DNA of 64,000 nucleotides from Streptomyces marokkonensis. GTDB taxonomy: Bacteria > Actinomycetota > Actinomycetes > Streptomycetales > Streptomycetaceae. Position numbers and translations under genes: made by a program. Of this stretch, positions 18,477 through 27,664 are shown one piece after another. The stretch lies in contig NZ_VSKS01000016.1 in the NCBI RefSeq assembly GCF_008312835.1, positions 1 to 64,000 of the forward strand, in the 5' to 3' direction. The notes beneath the pieces were generated by a model. It was not told the origin of the DNA. It ran no database searches and was given only the letters and a program-made list of their open reading frames with translations. Position 1 is the stretch's first letter. Each line of letters starts with the position of its first letter.

Positions 18477-18679
18477 GGCCGCGGCCCCTTCACATATTGT
18501 GATCTTGCGCGCGAATCGTGCTGGGACGATAAATCGACTCGAGTCCCGCGGCAACGGGGCGCACCGCTCGGTTCCCCCGCGCCACGGACGCCGCGCGGCG
18601 AGCCTGCATCCGTTGTGCCCAGCTCCCCGCCGGGTATGCCGCCCAGGCAGACGTCCCGGAATCCGAACACGCGCACCTC

Positions 18680-18757
18680 GCCATTCGGGGCATACCAATT
18701 CATACCCCGCCGGAAAACCGGTCGGCCGCTGTCCGCGCCGCGCCGTACACTGGGCGG
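18680..18757 (+). promoter_or_regulatory. Probable ileS promoter region
   Basis: TACACT at 18746-18751 is a likely -10 box, and transcription from about 18758 would begin just before the T-box leader. No good -35 is visible at the expected distance. Upstream, CATACC occurs twice with a 4-base AATT spacer (around 18691-18706), possibly a regulator site. The divergent DksA-like gene starts 270 bases to the left; the gap between 18477 and 18680 shows nothing else recognisable. Confidence 0.4.
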
Positions 18758-18759
18758 AG

Positions 18760-19054
18760 CGAAAAGCGTGGATGGGGACGAGTAGCGGCGTACGCAGCCC
18801 AGAGCGACCCGGGGACGGTGGGAGCCCGGGGGTGAGCGCGACGTGAAGATCACCCCGGAGCCGCCGGAAGAAACCCCCGCGGGGGCGGTAGAACCGGCAT
18901 CGCGACCCCAATGAGGGGGCTCACCGGAGCGCGCGCCGCACCGGGGGGCCAAGGAGGGTGGTACCGCGGGAGCGCGCCGACGGCGGCGTAGAGATCGAAA
19001 CAGCTCTCGTCCCTCCGGACGGAAGGCAGCAAGTCCGCCGGAGGAAGCCCGCTG
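18760..19054 (+). promoter_or_regulatory. T-box riboswitch controlling ileS (translational type)
   Basis: The leader carries the T-box sequence AGGGTGGTACCGCGG at 18955-18969, which pairs with the 3' end of uncharged tRNA. The Stem I region starts near GGGGACGAGTAG (18774). A candidate isoleucine specifier ATC is at 18849-18851 in GAAGATCACC. Control appears translational: CCTCCGGAC at 19012-19020 can pair with GTCC (19033-19036) and GGAGG (19040-19044), the latter being the ileS ribosome binding site. Known actinobacterial ileS T-boxes act this way. Uncharged tRNA-Ile binding would free the ribosome site and raise IleRS. Confidence 0.95.
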
Positions 19055-22000
19055 ATGACATCGCCGACGTACCGCCAGGTACCCGCCCAGGTCGACCTGC
19101 CCGCCCTCGAGCACGCGGTGCTCGACTTCTGGCGTGAGCAGAAGATCTTCGCCAAGAGCCTGGAGCAGTCCGAGGGCCGCCCCGAGTGGGTGTTCTACGA
19201 GGGCCCGCCCACCGCCAACGGCATGCCAGGCGCCCACCACATCGAGGCCCGCGTCTTCAAGGACGTCTTCCCCCGCTTCCGCACCATGCGCGGCTACCAC
19301 GTGGCCCGCAAGGCCGGCTGGGACTGCCACGGCCTCCCGGTGGAGCTCGCCGTGGAGAAGGAGCTCGGCTTCTCCGGCAAGCAGGACATCGAGGCGTACG
19401 GCATCGCCGAGTTCAACGCGAAGTGCCGTGAGTCGGTGACCCGCCACACCGACGCCTTCGAAGAGCTCACGACCCGCATGGGCTACTGGGCCGACCTGCA
19501 GGACCCCTACCGCACGATGGACCCCGAGTACATCGAGTCCGTCTGGTGGTCGCTGAAGGAGATCTTCAACAAGGGCCTGCTGGTCCAGGACCACCGCGTC
19601 GCCCCCTGGTGCCCCCGCTGCGGCACCGGACTGTCCGACCACGAGCTGGCGCAGGGCTACGAGACGGTCGTCGACCCGTCCGTCTACGTCCGCTTCCCGC
19701 TCACCTCCGGCCCGCTGGCCGGAGAGGCCGCACTCCTGGTGTGGACGACCACCCCCTGGACCCTGGTCTCCAACACGGCCGTCGCCGCGCACCCCGAGGT
19801 CACCTACGTCGTCGCCACGAAGGGCCCCGAAGGCACGGAGAAGCTGGTCGTCGCCGAGCCGCTGGTCGCGAGTGCCCTCGGCGAGGGCTGGGAGACCACC
19901 GGCCAGACCTTCACCGGCGCCGAGATGGAGCGCTGGACGTACCGGCGCCCCTTCGAGCTGGTGGAGTTCCCCGAGCCGGCGCACTACGTGGTGAACGCCG
20001 AGTACGTCACCACCGAGGACGGTACGGGCCTGGTCCACCAGTCCCCCGCCTTCGGTGAGGACGACCTGAAGGTCTGCCGCTCCTACGGCCTGCCCGTCGT
20101 GAACCCCGTCCGCCCCGACGGCACCTTCGAGGAGGACGTCCCCCTGGTCGGCGGCGTCTTCTTCAAGAAGGCCGACGAGAAGCTCACCGCGGATCTCGAC
20201 GAGCGCGGCCTGCTCTTCAAGCACATCCCGTACGAGCACAGCTACCCGCACTGCTGGCGCTGCCACACCGCGCTGCTCTACTACGCGCAGCCGTCGTGGT
20301 ACATCCGCACCACGGCCGTCAAGGAGCAGTTGCTGCGGGAGAACGAGAACACCAACTGGTTCCCGGACACGGTCAAGAACGGCCGCTACGGCGACTGGCT
20401 GAACAACAACATCGACTGGGCGCTGTCCCGCAACCGCTACTGGGGCACCCCGCTGCCGGTCTGGCGCTGCGAGGACGACCACCTCACGGTCGTCGGCTCG
20501 CGCGCCGAGCTGACCGAGCTGACCGGCACCGACCAGTCCGCCCTCGACCCGCACCGCCCCTACATCGACGAGGTCACCTTCGCCTGCCCGAGCTGCGCGA
20601 AGACGGCCACGCGCGTGCCGGAGGTCATCGACGCCTGGTACGACTCGGGCTCGATGCCGTTCGCACAGTGGGGCTACCCGTACAAGAACAAGGAACTGTT
20701 CGAGGCCCGCTACCCGGCGCAGTTCATCTGCGAGGCCATCGACCAGACCCGCGGCTGGTTCTACACCCTGATGGCGATCGGCACGCTGGTCTTCGACAAG
20801 TCGTCGTACGAGAACGTCGTCTGCCTCGGCCACATCCTCGCCGAGGACGGCCGCAAGATGTCCAAGCACCTGGGCAACATCCTGCAGCCGATCCCGCTGA
20901 TGGACCAGCACGGCGCGGACGCGGTCCGCTGGTTCATGGCGGCCGGCGGTTCGCCGTGGGCGGCCCGGCGCGTGGGCCACGGCACCATCCAGGAGGTCGT
21001 CCGCAAGACCCTGCTGACGTACTGGAACACGGTCGCCTTCCAGGCCCTGTACGCCCGTACGTCGAACTGGGCCCCGAGCGAGGCCGACCCGGCTCCCGCC
21101 GACCGTCCCGTCCTCGACCGCTGGCTCCTGTCCGAACTGCACGCGCTCACCGACCAGGTGACCCGGGCGCTGGACTCCTACGACACCCAGCGGGCGGGCA
21201 AGCTGCTGTCCGCGTTCGTCGACGACCTGTCCAACTGGTACGTGCGCCGCTCGCGCCGCCGCTTCTGGCAGGGTGACAAGGCCGCGCTGCGCACCCTCCA
21301 CGAGGTGGTGCGGACGGTCACCCAGCTGATGGCGCCGCTGACCCCGTTCATCACCGAGCGGGTCTGGCAGGACCTGGTCGTCCCGGTCACCCCGGGCGCG
21401 CCGGAGTCGGTGCACCTGTCCTCGTGGCCGGAGGCGGACCTGTCCGCGATCGACCCGGAGCTGTCGAAGCAGATGGCGCTCGTGCGGAGGCTCGTGGAGC
21501 TGGGCCGGGCCACGCGCGCGGAGTCGGGCGTGAAGACCCGCCAGCCGCTGAGGCGCGCGCTGATCGCGGCGGGCGGCTTCGACCGCCTGGGCCCCGAACT
21601 GCACGCGCAGATCACGGAGGAGCTGAACGTCGAGTCGCTGGCGTCGCTGTCCGAGGTGGGCGGCTCGCTGGTGGACACCACGGCGAAGGCCAACTTCCGC
21701 GCGCTGGGCAAGCGGTTCGGCAAGCGGGTCCAGGACGTGGCGAAGGCGATCGCGCACGCGGACGCCGCCGCGCTCTCCCTGGCGCTGCGCGAAGGCGCGG
21801 CCTCGGTGGAGGTCGACGGTGAGACGGTCGCGCTCGCCCCGGACGAGGTGATCATCACGGAGACCCCGCGCGAGGGCTGGTCGGTGGCGTCCGACGCCGG
21901 TGCCACGGTCGCCCTGGACCTGGAGATCACGGAGGAACTGCGCCGCGCGGGTCTCGCCCGTGACGCGATCCGGCTGATCCAGGAGGCCCGCAAGAACAGC

Positions 22001-22201
22001 GGCCTCGACGTGGCCGACCGCATCGCCCTGCGCTGGACGGCCACGGAGCCCGCGACCGTCGCCGCGCTGGCGGAGCACGCCGCCCTGATCGCCGACGAGG
22101 TCCTGGCGACGGACTTCGCTCAGGGCGAGGCCGACGACACGTACGGGGACGCGTTCACGGACGAGGGGCTGTCGCTGACGTTCCGCCTGCGCAAGGCGTA
22201 G
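19055..22201 (+). CDS. ileS: Isoleucyl-tRNA synthetase, type 2
   Basis: 1048 aa class I synthetase that charges tRNA-Ile in the cytoplasm. The ATP-binding signature is in NGMPGAHHIEARVFKD; the usual HXGH reads G59-A-H-H62. The second signature is K601-M-S-K-H605 (DGRKMSKHLGN). The editing domain (about 190-390) contains VWTTTPWTLVSNTAVA. The anticodon-binding region begins near 690, and the C-terminal domain is of the type found in eukaryote-like IleRS2. It is the only gene of its transcript; the ATG lies 10 bases after GGAGG, which is sequestered by the T-box leader. The altered HXGH order is associated with mupirocin insensitivity in some IleRS2 enzymes. Confidence 0.97.
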   Translation: MTSPTYRQVPAQVDLPALEHAVLDFWREQKIFAKSLEQSEGRPEWVFYEGPPTANGMPGAHHIEARVFKDVFPRFRTMRGYHVARKAGWDCHGLPVELAVEKELGFSGKQDIEAYGIAEFNAKCRESVTRHTDAFEELTTRMGYWADLQDPYRTMDPEYIESVWWSLKEIFNKGLLVQDHRVAPWCPRCGTGLSDHELAQGYETVVDPSVYVRFPLTSGPLAGEAALLVWTTTPWTLVSNTAVAAHPEVTYVVATKGPEGTEKLVVAEPLVASALGEGWETTGQTFTGAEMERWTYRRPFELVEFPEPAHYVVNAEYVTTEDGTGLVHQSPAFGEDDLKVCRSYGLPVVNPVRPDGTFEEDVPLVGGVFFKKADEKLTADLDERGLLFKHIPYEHSYPHCWRCHTALLYYAQPSWYIRTTAVKEQLLRENENTNWFPDTVKNGRYGDWLNNNIDWALSRNRYWGTPLPVWRCEDDHLTVVGSRAELTELTGTDQSALDPHRPYIDEVTFACPSCAKTATRVPEVIDAWYDSGSMPFAQWGYPYKNKELFEARYPAQFICEAIDQTRGWFYTLMAIGTLVFDKSSYENVVCLGHILAEDGRKMSKHLGNILQPIPLMDQHGADAVRWFMAAGGSPWAARRVGHGTIQEVVRKTLLTYWNTVAFQALYARTSNWAPSEADPAPADRPVLDRWLLSELHALTDQVTRALDSYDTQRAGKLLSAFVDDLSNWYVRRSRRRFWQGDKAALRTLHEVVRTVTQLMAPLTPFITERVWQDLVVPVTPGAPESVHLSSWPEADLSAIDPELSKQMALVRRLVELGRATRAESGVKTRQPLRRALIAAGGFDRLGPELHAQITEELNVESLASLSEVGGSLVDTTAKANFRALGKRFGKRVQDVAKAIAHADAAALSLALREGAASVEVDGETVALAPDEVIITETPREGWSVASDAGATVALDLEITEELRRAGLARDAIRLIQEARKNSGLDVADRIALRWTATEPATVAALAEHAALIADEVLATDFAQGEADDTYGDAFTDEGLSLTFRLRKA

Positions 22202-22222
22202 CGGCGCGGCCGGGAGACACCG

Positions 22223-22264
22223 AGGCCCGGGCCCGCCGGGAAAAATCCTGGCGGGCCCGGGCCT
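22223..22264 (+). terminator. ileS terminator
   Basis: An 18-bp stem (AGGCCCGGGCCCGCCGGG and complement with one G-T pair) closes an AAAAAT loop, 21 bases after the ileS stop. Confidence 0.92.
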
Positions 22265-22338
22265 TCGGCATTGCGTACGTCGGACATCCCACCCAGGGCC
22301 GAACAAACGCCGCACACTCCGTGAACACGCGTAGCGAA

Positions 22339-22378
22339 AGGGCGGGGCCCCGGGTTGGTGAACCCGGGGCCCCGCCCT
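22339..22378 (-). terminator. divIVA terminator
   Basis: A perfect 18-bp inverted repeat has a 4-base loop, 43 bases beyond the divIVA stop. On the minus strand it is followed by CCCTTTCGC. Together with the ileS terminator it insulates the two convergent units. Confidence 0.92.
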
Positions 22379-22421
22379 GAACGCTGCCGACCGCTACGCC
22401 GTACTCATGGCCACAGGGCCG

Positions 22422-23567
22422 TCAGTTGTCGTCCTCGTCGATCAGGAAGCCGCGCATCGGCGAGGGCGCCTGACCCATCGGCGACGGGCCCTGCGGACGC
22501 ACCGGCGCCATGGGCTGGGTCATCGCCGGCTGCATCTGCTGCTGACCGCCGTACGACGGACCGGACGGGCCGCCGGGGCCGCCCATTCCCTGGTTGCCGC
22601 CGTAGGACGGCGCACCGGCACCGGCCGGAGCCATCGAGGGCGCCGGGGACGGCGGCAGCGACGGAGCGGCGCTCGCGGGCTGGCGCGGCGGGGCGAGCGA
22701 GTCGTCCGCCTGGGTCTCCAGCTGACGCAGCTGGGACTCCAGGTAGGACTTCAGCCGCGTGCGGTACTCGCGCTCGAAGCCGCGCAGGTCCTCGACCTTG
22801 CGCTCCAGCGTGGCGCGGGCGGACTCCAGGGAGCCCATCGCGACGCGGTGCTTCTCCTGCGCGTCCCGCTCCAGGGCGTCGGCCTTGGCGCGGGCGTCCC
22901 GCTCGAGGCCCTCGGCACGCGAACGCGCCTCGCCCACGATCTTGTTGGCCTCGGAACGGGCCTCCGCGATCGCCTGGTCGGCGGTCTGCTGAGCCAGCGA
23001 GAGGACACGGGCGGCGCTGTCGCCGCCGGGGCCCTGCTGACCGGGCATACCGGGGCCGCCCATGGGACCGCCCATCGGGCCACCGTGGCCCATCTGCCCC
23101 TGCATCGGGCCGCCCTGGCCCATCGGCCCGGGACCCTGACCCATGGGGCCGGGACCCTGCGGGCCGCCCTGTCCGCCGGGGCCGGCGGGCAGCTGAGGAG
23201 CACCGCTCGGCAGCTGGGGCGGGCCACCCATGGGGCCACCCATCTGCTGCTGCGGCGGGCCCGATATGCCGGCGGGCACGGGAGCGCCGGGACCTCGCAT
23301 GCCCTGCTGGGGCATGCCCGGGGGCGGACCCTGCTGTTGCTGCTGGTCCTGGGGCTCGGGAGGCTTGCGCATGTTCTGCTGGTTCTGGGCGGCGGCGCGC
23401 GTGGCCGCGGCCAGCTTGGCGCGCAGGTCCTCGTTCTCGCGCAGCAGGCGCGTCAGTTCGGCTTCGACCTCGTCGAGGAAGGCATCGACCTCGTCCTCGT
23501 CATAGCCTTCTCGGAGGCGGACGGTCGTGAACTGCTTGTTCCGCACGTCCTCGGGGGTCAACGGCAT
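22422..23567 (-). CDS. divIVA: DivIVA polar growth / cell pole protein
   Basis: 381 aa. The N-terminal membrane-binding domain starts [35 protein letters not shown], matched here in parts ([28 protein letters not shown]). Coiled coils run about 28-60 and 190-300. Between them lies a Pro/Gln/Gly/Met-rich segment (about 70-175), characteristic of Streptomyces DivIVA. The protein marks hyphal tips, recruits the polarisome and directs apical wall growth and branching. It is the last gene of the ftsZ-side cluster; GAGGTGAAGAG precedes the ATG. Strongly supported by position, length and sequence. Confidence 0.97.
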   Translation of the reverse strand: MPLTPEDVRNKQFTTVRLREGYDEDEVDAFLDEVEAELTRLLRENEDLRAKLAAATRAAAQNQQNMRKPPEPQDQQQQQGPPPGMPQQGMRGPGAPVPAGISGPPQQQMGGPMGGPPQLPSGAPQLPAGPGGQGGPQGPGPMGQGPGPMGQGGPMQGQMGHGGPMGGPMGGPGMPGQQGPGGDSAARVLSLAQQTADQAIAEARSEANKIVGEARSRAEGLERDARAKADALERDAQEKHRVAMGSLESARATLERKVEDLRGFEREYRTRLKSYLESQLRQLETQADDSLAPPRQPASAAPSLPPSPAPSMAPAGAGAPSYGGNQGMGGPGGPSGPSYGGQQQMQPAMTQPMAPVRPQGPSPMGQAPSPMRGFLIDEDDN

Positions 23568-23619
23568 CTCTTCACCTCAACGTAGTCATCGGCAGTCGGC
23601 AAGACCGTATCGTCCACAG

Positions 23620-23910
23620 TCACCTCGCGAGATTGCCCACGATCGAGATCAGGATGTAGACGATGATCATCAGTACGAAGAAGGACAGGTCGAGCGCCAC
23701 GCCCCCGAGACGCAGCGGCGGGATGAACCGCCGCAGAAGCTTCAGCGGTGGATCGGTGACAGTGTAGGTGGCCTCCAGGACGACCACCATCGCCTTGCCG
23801 GGTTGCCACGAGCGGGCGAACTGGAACACATAGTCCATGACCAACCGGAAGATGAGCACGATGAGGAACACCATCAGCGCGATGTAGATCACCTGCGCGA
23901 ACACGCCCAT
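23620..23910 (-). CDS. YggT family membrane protein
   Basis: 96 aa. Two hydrophobic helices (about 4-28 and 70-92) flank an amphipathic middle; the family's repeated pattern RLVMDYV and TDPPLKLLRRFIPP is clear. Small YggT proteins lie between sepF and divIVA in Gram-positive bacteria and are thought to support the division/polar growth machinery or membrane shape, but the mechanism is unknown. The start MGVFAQVIYIAL is chosen by alignment to family length. It is spaced 49 bases from sepF and 52 bases from divIVA, likely in one transcript. Confidence 0.93.
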   Translation of the reverse strand: MGVFAQVIYIALMVFLIVLIFRLVMDYVFQFARSWQPGKAMVVVLEATYTVTDPPLKLLRRFIPPLRLGGVALDLSFFVLMIIVYILISIVGNLAR

Positions 23911-23959
23911 GGCCTGCTTTTCCCTCTCCCCTGTGCCCTGCTCGATCCGGTACTGCGTC

Positions 23960-24601
23960 TCAGCTCTGGTTGAAGAACCCGCCCTCTGCGATGCGGGCCT
24001 TGTCCTCCGCCGTGACATCGACGTTAGCAGGCGACAACAGGAACACCTTCTGCGTCACCCGCTCGATGCTGCCGTGAAGACCAAACACCAAACCGGCCGC
24101 AAAGTCGACAAGTCGCTTGGCGTCTGTGTCGTCCATCTCAGTCAGATTCATGATCACCGGCGTGCCCTCACGGAAGTGTTCCCCGATGGTACGGGCCTCG
24201 TTGTAGGTCCGGGGGTGAAGCGTGGTGATCCGGTAAGGCTCTCGTTCCGACACGACCTTGGGCATGATCACCGGTGCGTTCTTCTCCAGGCTTGCGCGTT
24301 CTTGTGTGATGGATGCCACGGGCGCGATCCGCGCCGGGCGTGGCGATTCCGCGGGGAGCGAAGCGGAACGGGCGACCGGTTCGCGCGGCGCGGGAGGGTG
24401 TACGACTCGTACCTCTTCGTCCCTTTGGGGTTGATGTGAGCCGTGGGGCTGGTGTGGCGGCTCGTGCCGCCGGTGGTCCCGCTCGGGCTCCGGGTCGAGT
24501 TCGGGTTCGAAGTCGTCGTCTGGATCGAATCCGCGGCCGTCGTACCCATCGTCCTCCACGAGGCCGAGGTAGACCGCCATCTTGCGCATCGCGCCGGCCA
24601 T
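23960..24601 (-). CDS. sepF: Cell division protein SepF
   Basis: 213 aa. The N-terminal amphipathic membrane-targeting helix is [18 protein letters not shown] disordered acidic/His/Pro-rich linker (about 20-110) follows, and then the SepF core from about 115 ([55 protein letters not shown]). SepF anchors FtsZ to the membrane and is essential for septation in actinobacteria, which lack FtsA. The start is preceded by GGAGG. A 129-base gap separates it from yggS and contains a small hairpin near 24673-24691; internal promoter activity there is possible. Confidence 0.97.
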   Translation of the reverse strand: MAGAMRKMAVYLGLVEDDGYDGRGFDPDDDFEPELDPEPERDHRRHEPPHQPHGSHQPQRDEEVRVVHPPAPREPVARSASLPAESPRPARIAPVASITQERASLEKNAPVIMPKVVSEREPYRITTLHPRTYNEARTIGEHFREGTPVIMNLTEMDDTDAKRLVDFAAGLVFGLHGSIERVTQKVFLLSPANVDVTAEDKARIAEGGFFNQS

Positions 24602-24730
24602 GCTCCGAGTCCTCCGCTCTGTGGTGGATCCGCTGACGACCGCCAAGTGCCCGCGATCCACTAGGTCTTTACGTCCGCTGTTCGGCGGAACTGACCATAT
24701 TTTCTGCTGTGGTCCGACTTCCTGGCGACG

Positions 24731-25450
24731 TTACCCGAGCCTGGGGCGGACTCCGAGTACCGCACTGCCGACGCGCACATGTGTCGCTCCGGCGGCCACG
24801 GCCTGTTCGAGGTCCGCGCTCATCCCTGCCGAGACCATGTTCGCAGCAGGACGGGTCCGGCGCAGGTCTGTCGACAAAACCATCAACCGCTCGAACGCAG
24901 CCTGTTCACGCCCGGCGTACTCCCCGGTGAGCGGGGCGACGGTCATCAGTCCGTCGAGCCGCAGTCCCTCCGCCCCGGCGATCAGGCCGGCCAACTCCTC
25001 GACACCGCCGGGCGCGACACCCCCGCGCTCCCCCCGGCCGCTCGCGCCGGCGTCGAGCGCCACCTGGATCAGGCAGCCGACCTCACGGCCGGCCCGCACG
25101 GCCTCCTTGGAAAGGGCCGTCACCAGCCGGGGACGGTCGACGGACTGCACGACGTCGGCGTAACCGACCACCGAACGCACCTTGTTGGTCTGAAGCTGGC
25201 CGACGAAGTGCCACACAAGGGACAGATCCGCGCACTCGGCCGCCTTGGGGGCGGCGTCCTGGTCGCGGTTCTCGGCGACATGGCGCACACCGAGTTCCGA
25301 CAGGATCCGCACATCACTCGCGGGGTAGGTCTTGGTGACCACGATGAGGGTCACCTCGTCACGCGCGCGTCCGGCGGCGGCGCACGCGGCGGCGATCCGC
25401 TCCTCCACTCTCGCCAGGTTCGAGGCGAGTTCGTCCCTACGGTCCGTCAT
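24731..25450 (-). CDS. YggS/PROSC family PLP-binding protein
   Basis: 239 aa, a single-domain PLP-binding TIM barrel. The PLP lysine lies in LIVVTKTYPASD, and conserved segments include VWHFVGQLQTNK, LIQVAL, GLMTVAPL and the phosphate-binding region MVSAGMSADLEQAVAAGATHVRVGSAVLG. The family buffers PLP and affects amino-acid metabolism; no enzymatic activity is known. It is the YlmE position in the ftsZ-ylmD-ylmE-sepF-ylmG-divIVA order. It starts 7 bases after the end of ylmD, so translation is probably coupled. Confidence 0.94.
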   Translation of the reverse strand: MTDRRDELASNLARVEERIAAACAAAGRARDEVTLIVVTKTYPASDVRILSELGVRHVAENRDQDAAPKAAECADLSLVWHFVGQLQTNKVRSVVGYADVVQSVDRPRLVTALSKEAVRAGREVGCLIQVALDAGASGRGERGGVAPGGVEELAGLIAGAEGLRLDGLMTVAPLTGEYAGREQAAFERLMVLSTDLRRTRPAANMVSAGMSADLEQAVAAGATHVRVGSAVLGVRPRLG

Positions 25451-25457
25451 GTCCCAT

Positions 25458-26186
25458 TCAGTCCAGCCACACATGGCCCGCGAGCCGCCCGGTGGTGCGG
25501 TCACGGCGGTACGAGAAGTGATCCGACGACTCCAGCGTGCACACCGGCGACTGCGCCCGGTCGCGCACCCCCAGCCGTTCGAGCTGGGCGTGCACGCCCG
25601 CGGCCACGTCGACCGCCGGGGTGCCCCAGCTCGTCCCGGCGTGCGCGGCCGGCTCGGCGGCGGCCACCTCGGCGCGCATCGCCTCCGGCACCTCGTAGCA
25701 CCGGCCGCACACGGCGGGGCCGGTGCGGGCGACGATCCGGGCCGGGTCGGCACCGAGTCCGGTCATGGCCCGAACGGCGGCGGGGACCACCCCGGCGACC
25801 AGTCCGGGCCGGCCCGCGTGCGCCGCCGCGACGACTCCGGCCACGGGGTCGGCGAGCAGCACCGGCACGCAGTCGGCGGTGAGCACGGCGAGGACGAGTC
25901 CGCGCCGCGCGGTGACGATCGCGTCGACCTCCGGCACCGGACGGTCGCCCCACGGCTCGTCGACCACGACGGCGTCCGCCCCGTGCACCTGGTTCATCCA
26001 GACCACGCGGGCGGGGTCCACACCGAGGGACTTGGCGGTCAGCTCGCGGTTGGTGCGTACGGCGCCGGGATCGTCGCCGACCGCTCCGCCGAGGTTGAGC
26101 TCCTCGTACGGAGCGGCGCTCACCCCGCCCCACCGGTCGGTGAAGGCGATGTGCGCGCCGCTCACGCTCTCGCGCTGTCCTATCAC
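25458..26186 (-). CDS. pgeF: YlmD/PgeF, purine nucleoside phosphorylase / multicopper-oxidase-like protein
   Basis: 242 aa, DUF152/YfiH family. Metal/active-site motifs are visible: [21 protein letters not shown] (Cys), [14 protein letters not shown] (His) and [11 protein letters not shown]. Members have been shown to act on purine nucleosides and, as PgeF, to remove mis-incorporated residues from peptidoglycan precursors; which role applies here is not decidable from sequence. The ATG overlaps the ftsZ stop as ATGA, indicating translational coupling to ftsZ. Confidence 0.93.
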   Translation of the reverse strand: MIGQRESVSGAHIAFTDRWGGVSAAPYEELNLGGAVGDDPGAVRTNRELTAKSLGVDPARVVWMNQVHGADAVVVDEPWGDRPVPEVDAIVTARRGLVLAVLTADCVPVLLADPVAGVVAAAHAGRPGLVAGVVPAAVRAMTGLGADPARIVARTGPAVCGRCYEVPEAMRAEVAAAEPAAHAGTSWGTPAVDVAAGVHAQLERLGVRDRAQSPVCTLESSDHFSYRRDRTTGRLAGHVWLD

Positions 26187-27376
26187 TTCAGGAAGTCCGG
26201 CACGTCCAGTTCCTCGGCCGCGCTGTCATAGGTCCGCGACGGCGGGACCGGGGGCTGGACGGCCGGGATGTCGGCCACCGGCTCCGGCACCACCGGCTCC
26301 GGGTCCTCCTTCGGCGTGACGCTGCCGAGCGAGCCGAAGGACGGGCGGCTCTCCGCCTGCCGGGCCGGGGCCGGCTCCTCGCGCTTGGCCGAGGACGAAC
26401 CGAGGACGTTGTCCCGCTTGGAGGGCGGCTGGCCGCCGTCGAAGCCGGCCGCGATCACGGTGACCCGGACCTCGTCGCCGAGGGCGTCGTCGATCACCGC
26501 GCCGAAGATGATGTTGGCCTCGGGGTGGGCGGCCTCGCTGACCAGCTGGGCGGCCTCGTTGATCTCGAACAGACCGAGGTCGCTGCCGCCGGAGATGGAG
26601 AGCAGCACGCCGCGGGCGCCGTCGATGGAGGCCTCCAGCAGCGGCGAGGAGATGGCCATCTCGGCGGCGGCCACCGCGCGGTCGTCGCCGCGGGCCGAGC
26701 CGATGCCCATGAGGGCGGAACCGGCCTCGGACATGACCGACTTGACGTCGGCGAAGTCGAGGTTGATCAGACCGGGGGTGGTGATGAGGTCGGTGATGCC
26801 CTGGACACCGGAGAGCAGGACCTGGTCCGCCGACTTGAAGGCGTCGAGGACCGACACCTGACGGTCGGAGATGGACAGCAGCCGGTCGTTCGGGATCACG
26901 ATGAGGGTGTCGACCTCTTCGCGGAGCTCCGCGATGCCGTCCTCGGCCTGGTTCGCGCGGCGCCGCCCCTCGAAGGTGAACGGGCGCGTGACCACACCGA
27001 TGGTGAGGGCGCCGAGCGAGCGGGCGATGTTGGCCACGACGGGCGCGCCGCCGGTACCGGTGCCGCCGCCTTCACCGGCCGTCACGAAGACCATGTCGGC
27101 CCCCTTGAGGACCTCCTCGATCTCCTCGCGGTGGTCCTCGGCGGCCTTGCGGCCGACGGCCGGGTTGGCTCCGGCGCCGAGTCCGCGGGTGAGTTCACGG
27201 CCGACGTCGAGCTTGACGTCGGCATCGCTCATCAACAGGGCTTGCGCGTCGGTGTTGATGGCGATGAACTCGACGCCCTTGAGACCGACCTCGATCATCC
27301 GGTTGATGGCATTGACACCACCGCCGCCGACACCGATGACTTTGATGACTGCGAGGTAGTTCTGCGGTGCTGCCAC
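26183..27376 (-). CDS. ftsZ: Cell division GTPase FtsZ
   Basis: 397 aa tubulin homologue. The GTP-binding signature is [12 protein letters not shown] (G103-G109). Early nucleotide-binding motifs are [12 protein letters not shown] and NTDAQAL; the T7 loop region reads [14 protein letters not shown] variable linker (about 320-385) leads to the conserved C-terminal tail [10 protein letters not shown], which binds SepF and other partners. GTG start with AGAGG upstream. FtsZ polymerises into Z-rings or sporulation ladders. Its own promoter region lies in the 288-base gap before ftsQ ends. Confidence 0.99.
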   Translation of the reverse strand: MAAPQNYLAVIKVIGVGGGGVNAINRMIEVGLKGVEFIAINTDAQALLMSDADVKLDVGRELTRGLGAGANPAVGRKAAEDHREEIEEVLKGADMVFVTAGEGGGTGTGGAPVVANIARSLGALTIGVVTRPFTFEGRRRANQAEDGIAELREEVDTLIVIPNDRLLSISDRQVSVLDAFKSADQVLLSGVQGITDLITTPGLINLDFADVKSVMSEAGSALMGIGSARGDDRAVAAAEMAISSPLLEASIDGARGVLLSISGGSDLGLFEINEAAQLVSEAAHPEANIIFGAVIDDALGDEVRVTVIAAGFDGGQPPSKRDNVLGSSSAKREEPAPARQAESRPSFGSLGSVTPKEDPEPVVPEPVADIPAVQPPVPPSRTYDSAAEELDVPDFLK

Positions 27377-27483
27377 GTCGAAGGCCTCTCGCCTCGAGTT
27401 ACGTGTCGCCCGACCGCTGAAGCACTGATGCCCCCGCGATCCGACGACTGATGCCGAATGGGACGGTCCGTAGCGCCGACCCG

Positions 27484-27508
27484 AACCCTAACGTTGAAGT
27501 TTAGGGTT
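27484..27508. promoter_or_regulatory. Inverted repeat in ftsZ control region
   Basis: AACCCTAA and TTAGGGTT are separated by 9 bases, in an unusually A/T-rich stretch about 110 bases before ftsZ. The site lies downstream of the predicted transcription start, so it would be in the leader. In S. coelicolor this interval holds several ftsZ promoters including a developmental one; this repeat may belong to one of them or bind a regulator. Confidence 0.45.
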
Positions 27509-27544
27509 ACCAGTGTGTCTGTTCCCTGGAGTCTTCTGAACAGG

Positions 27545-27574
27545 ACACTAAGTCGACAAGTGGCGCCCGTTCAA
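27545..27574 (-). promoter_or_regulatory. Sigma-70-like ftsZ promoter
   Basis: On the minus strand TTGAAC, an 18-base spacer and TAGTGT form a plausible vegetative promoter. Transcription would begin near 27538, giving a leader of about 160 bases. A second possible -35/-10 pair is TTGGGC with ATAGGG farther upstream (around 27620), less convincing. Confidence 0.5.
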
Positions 27575-27664
27575 CGAACACGCCGAACCTCCCGTTTTTC
27601 TTTTCACCCTATGTGATCAGCCATAGCGCTGCCCAACCAGGGTGCTGGCCTGCGCTGATGTGCG

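Noticed and set aside
17693-22315. 1500-codon open frame on the minus strand opposite ileS and the T-box
   Set aside because: It spans a riboswitch and two terminators, and its translation is compositionally aberrant; an antisense shadow of ileS.
24673-24691. Terminator or attenuator between yggS and sepF
   Set aside because: The hairpin stem is only about 5 bp with a mismatch-prone extension, too weak to claim.
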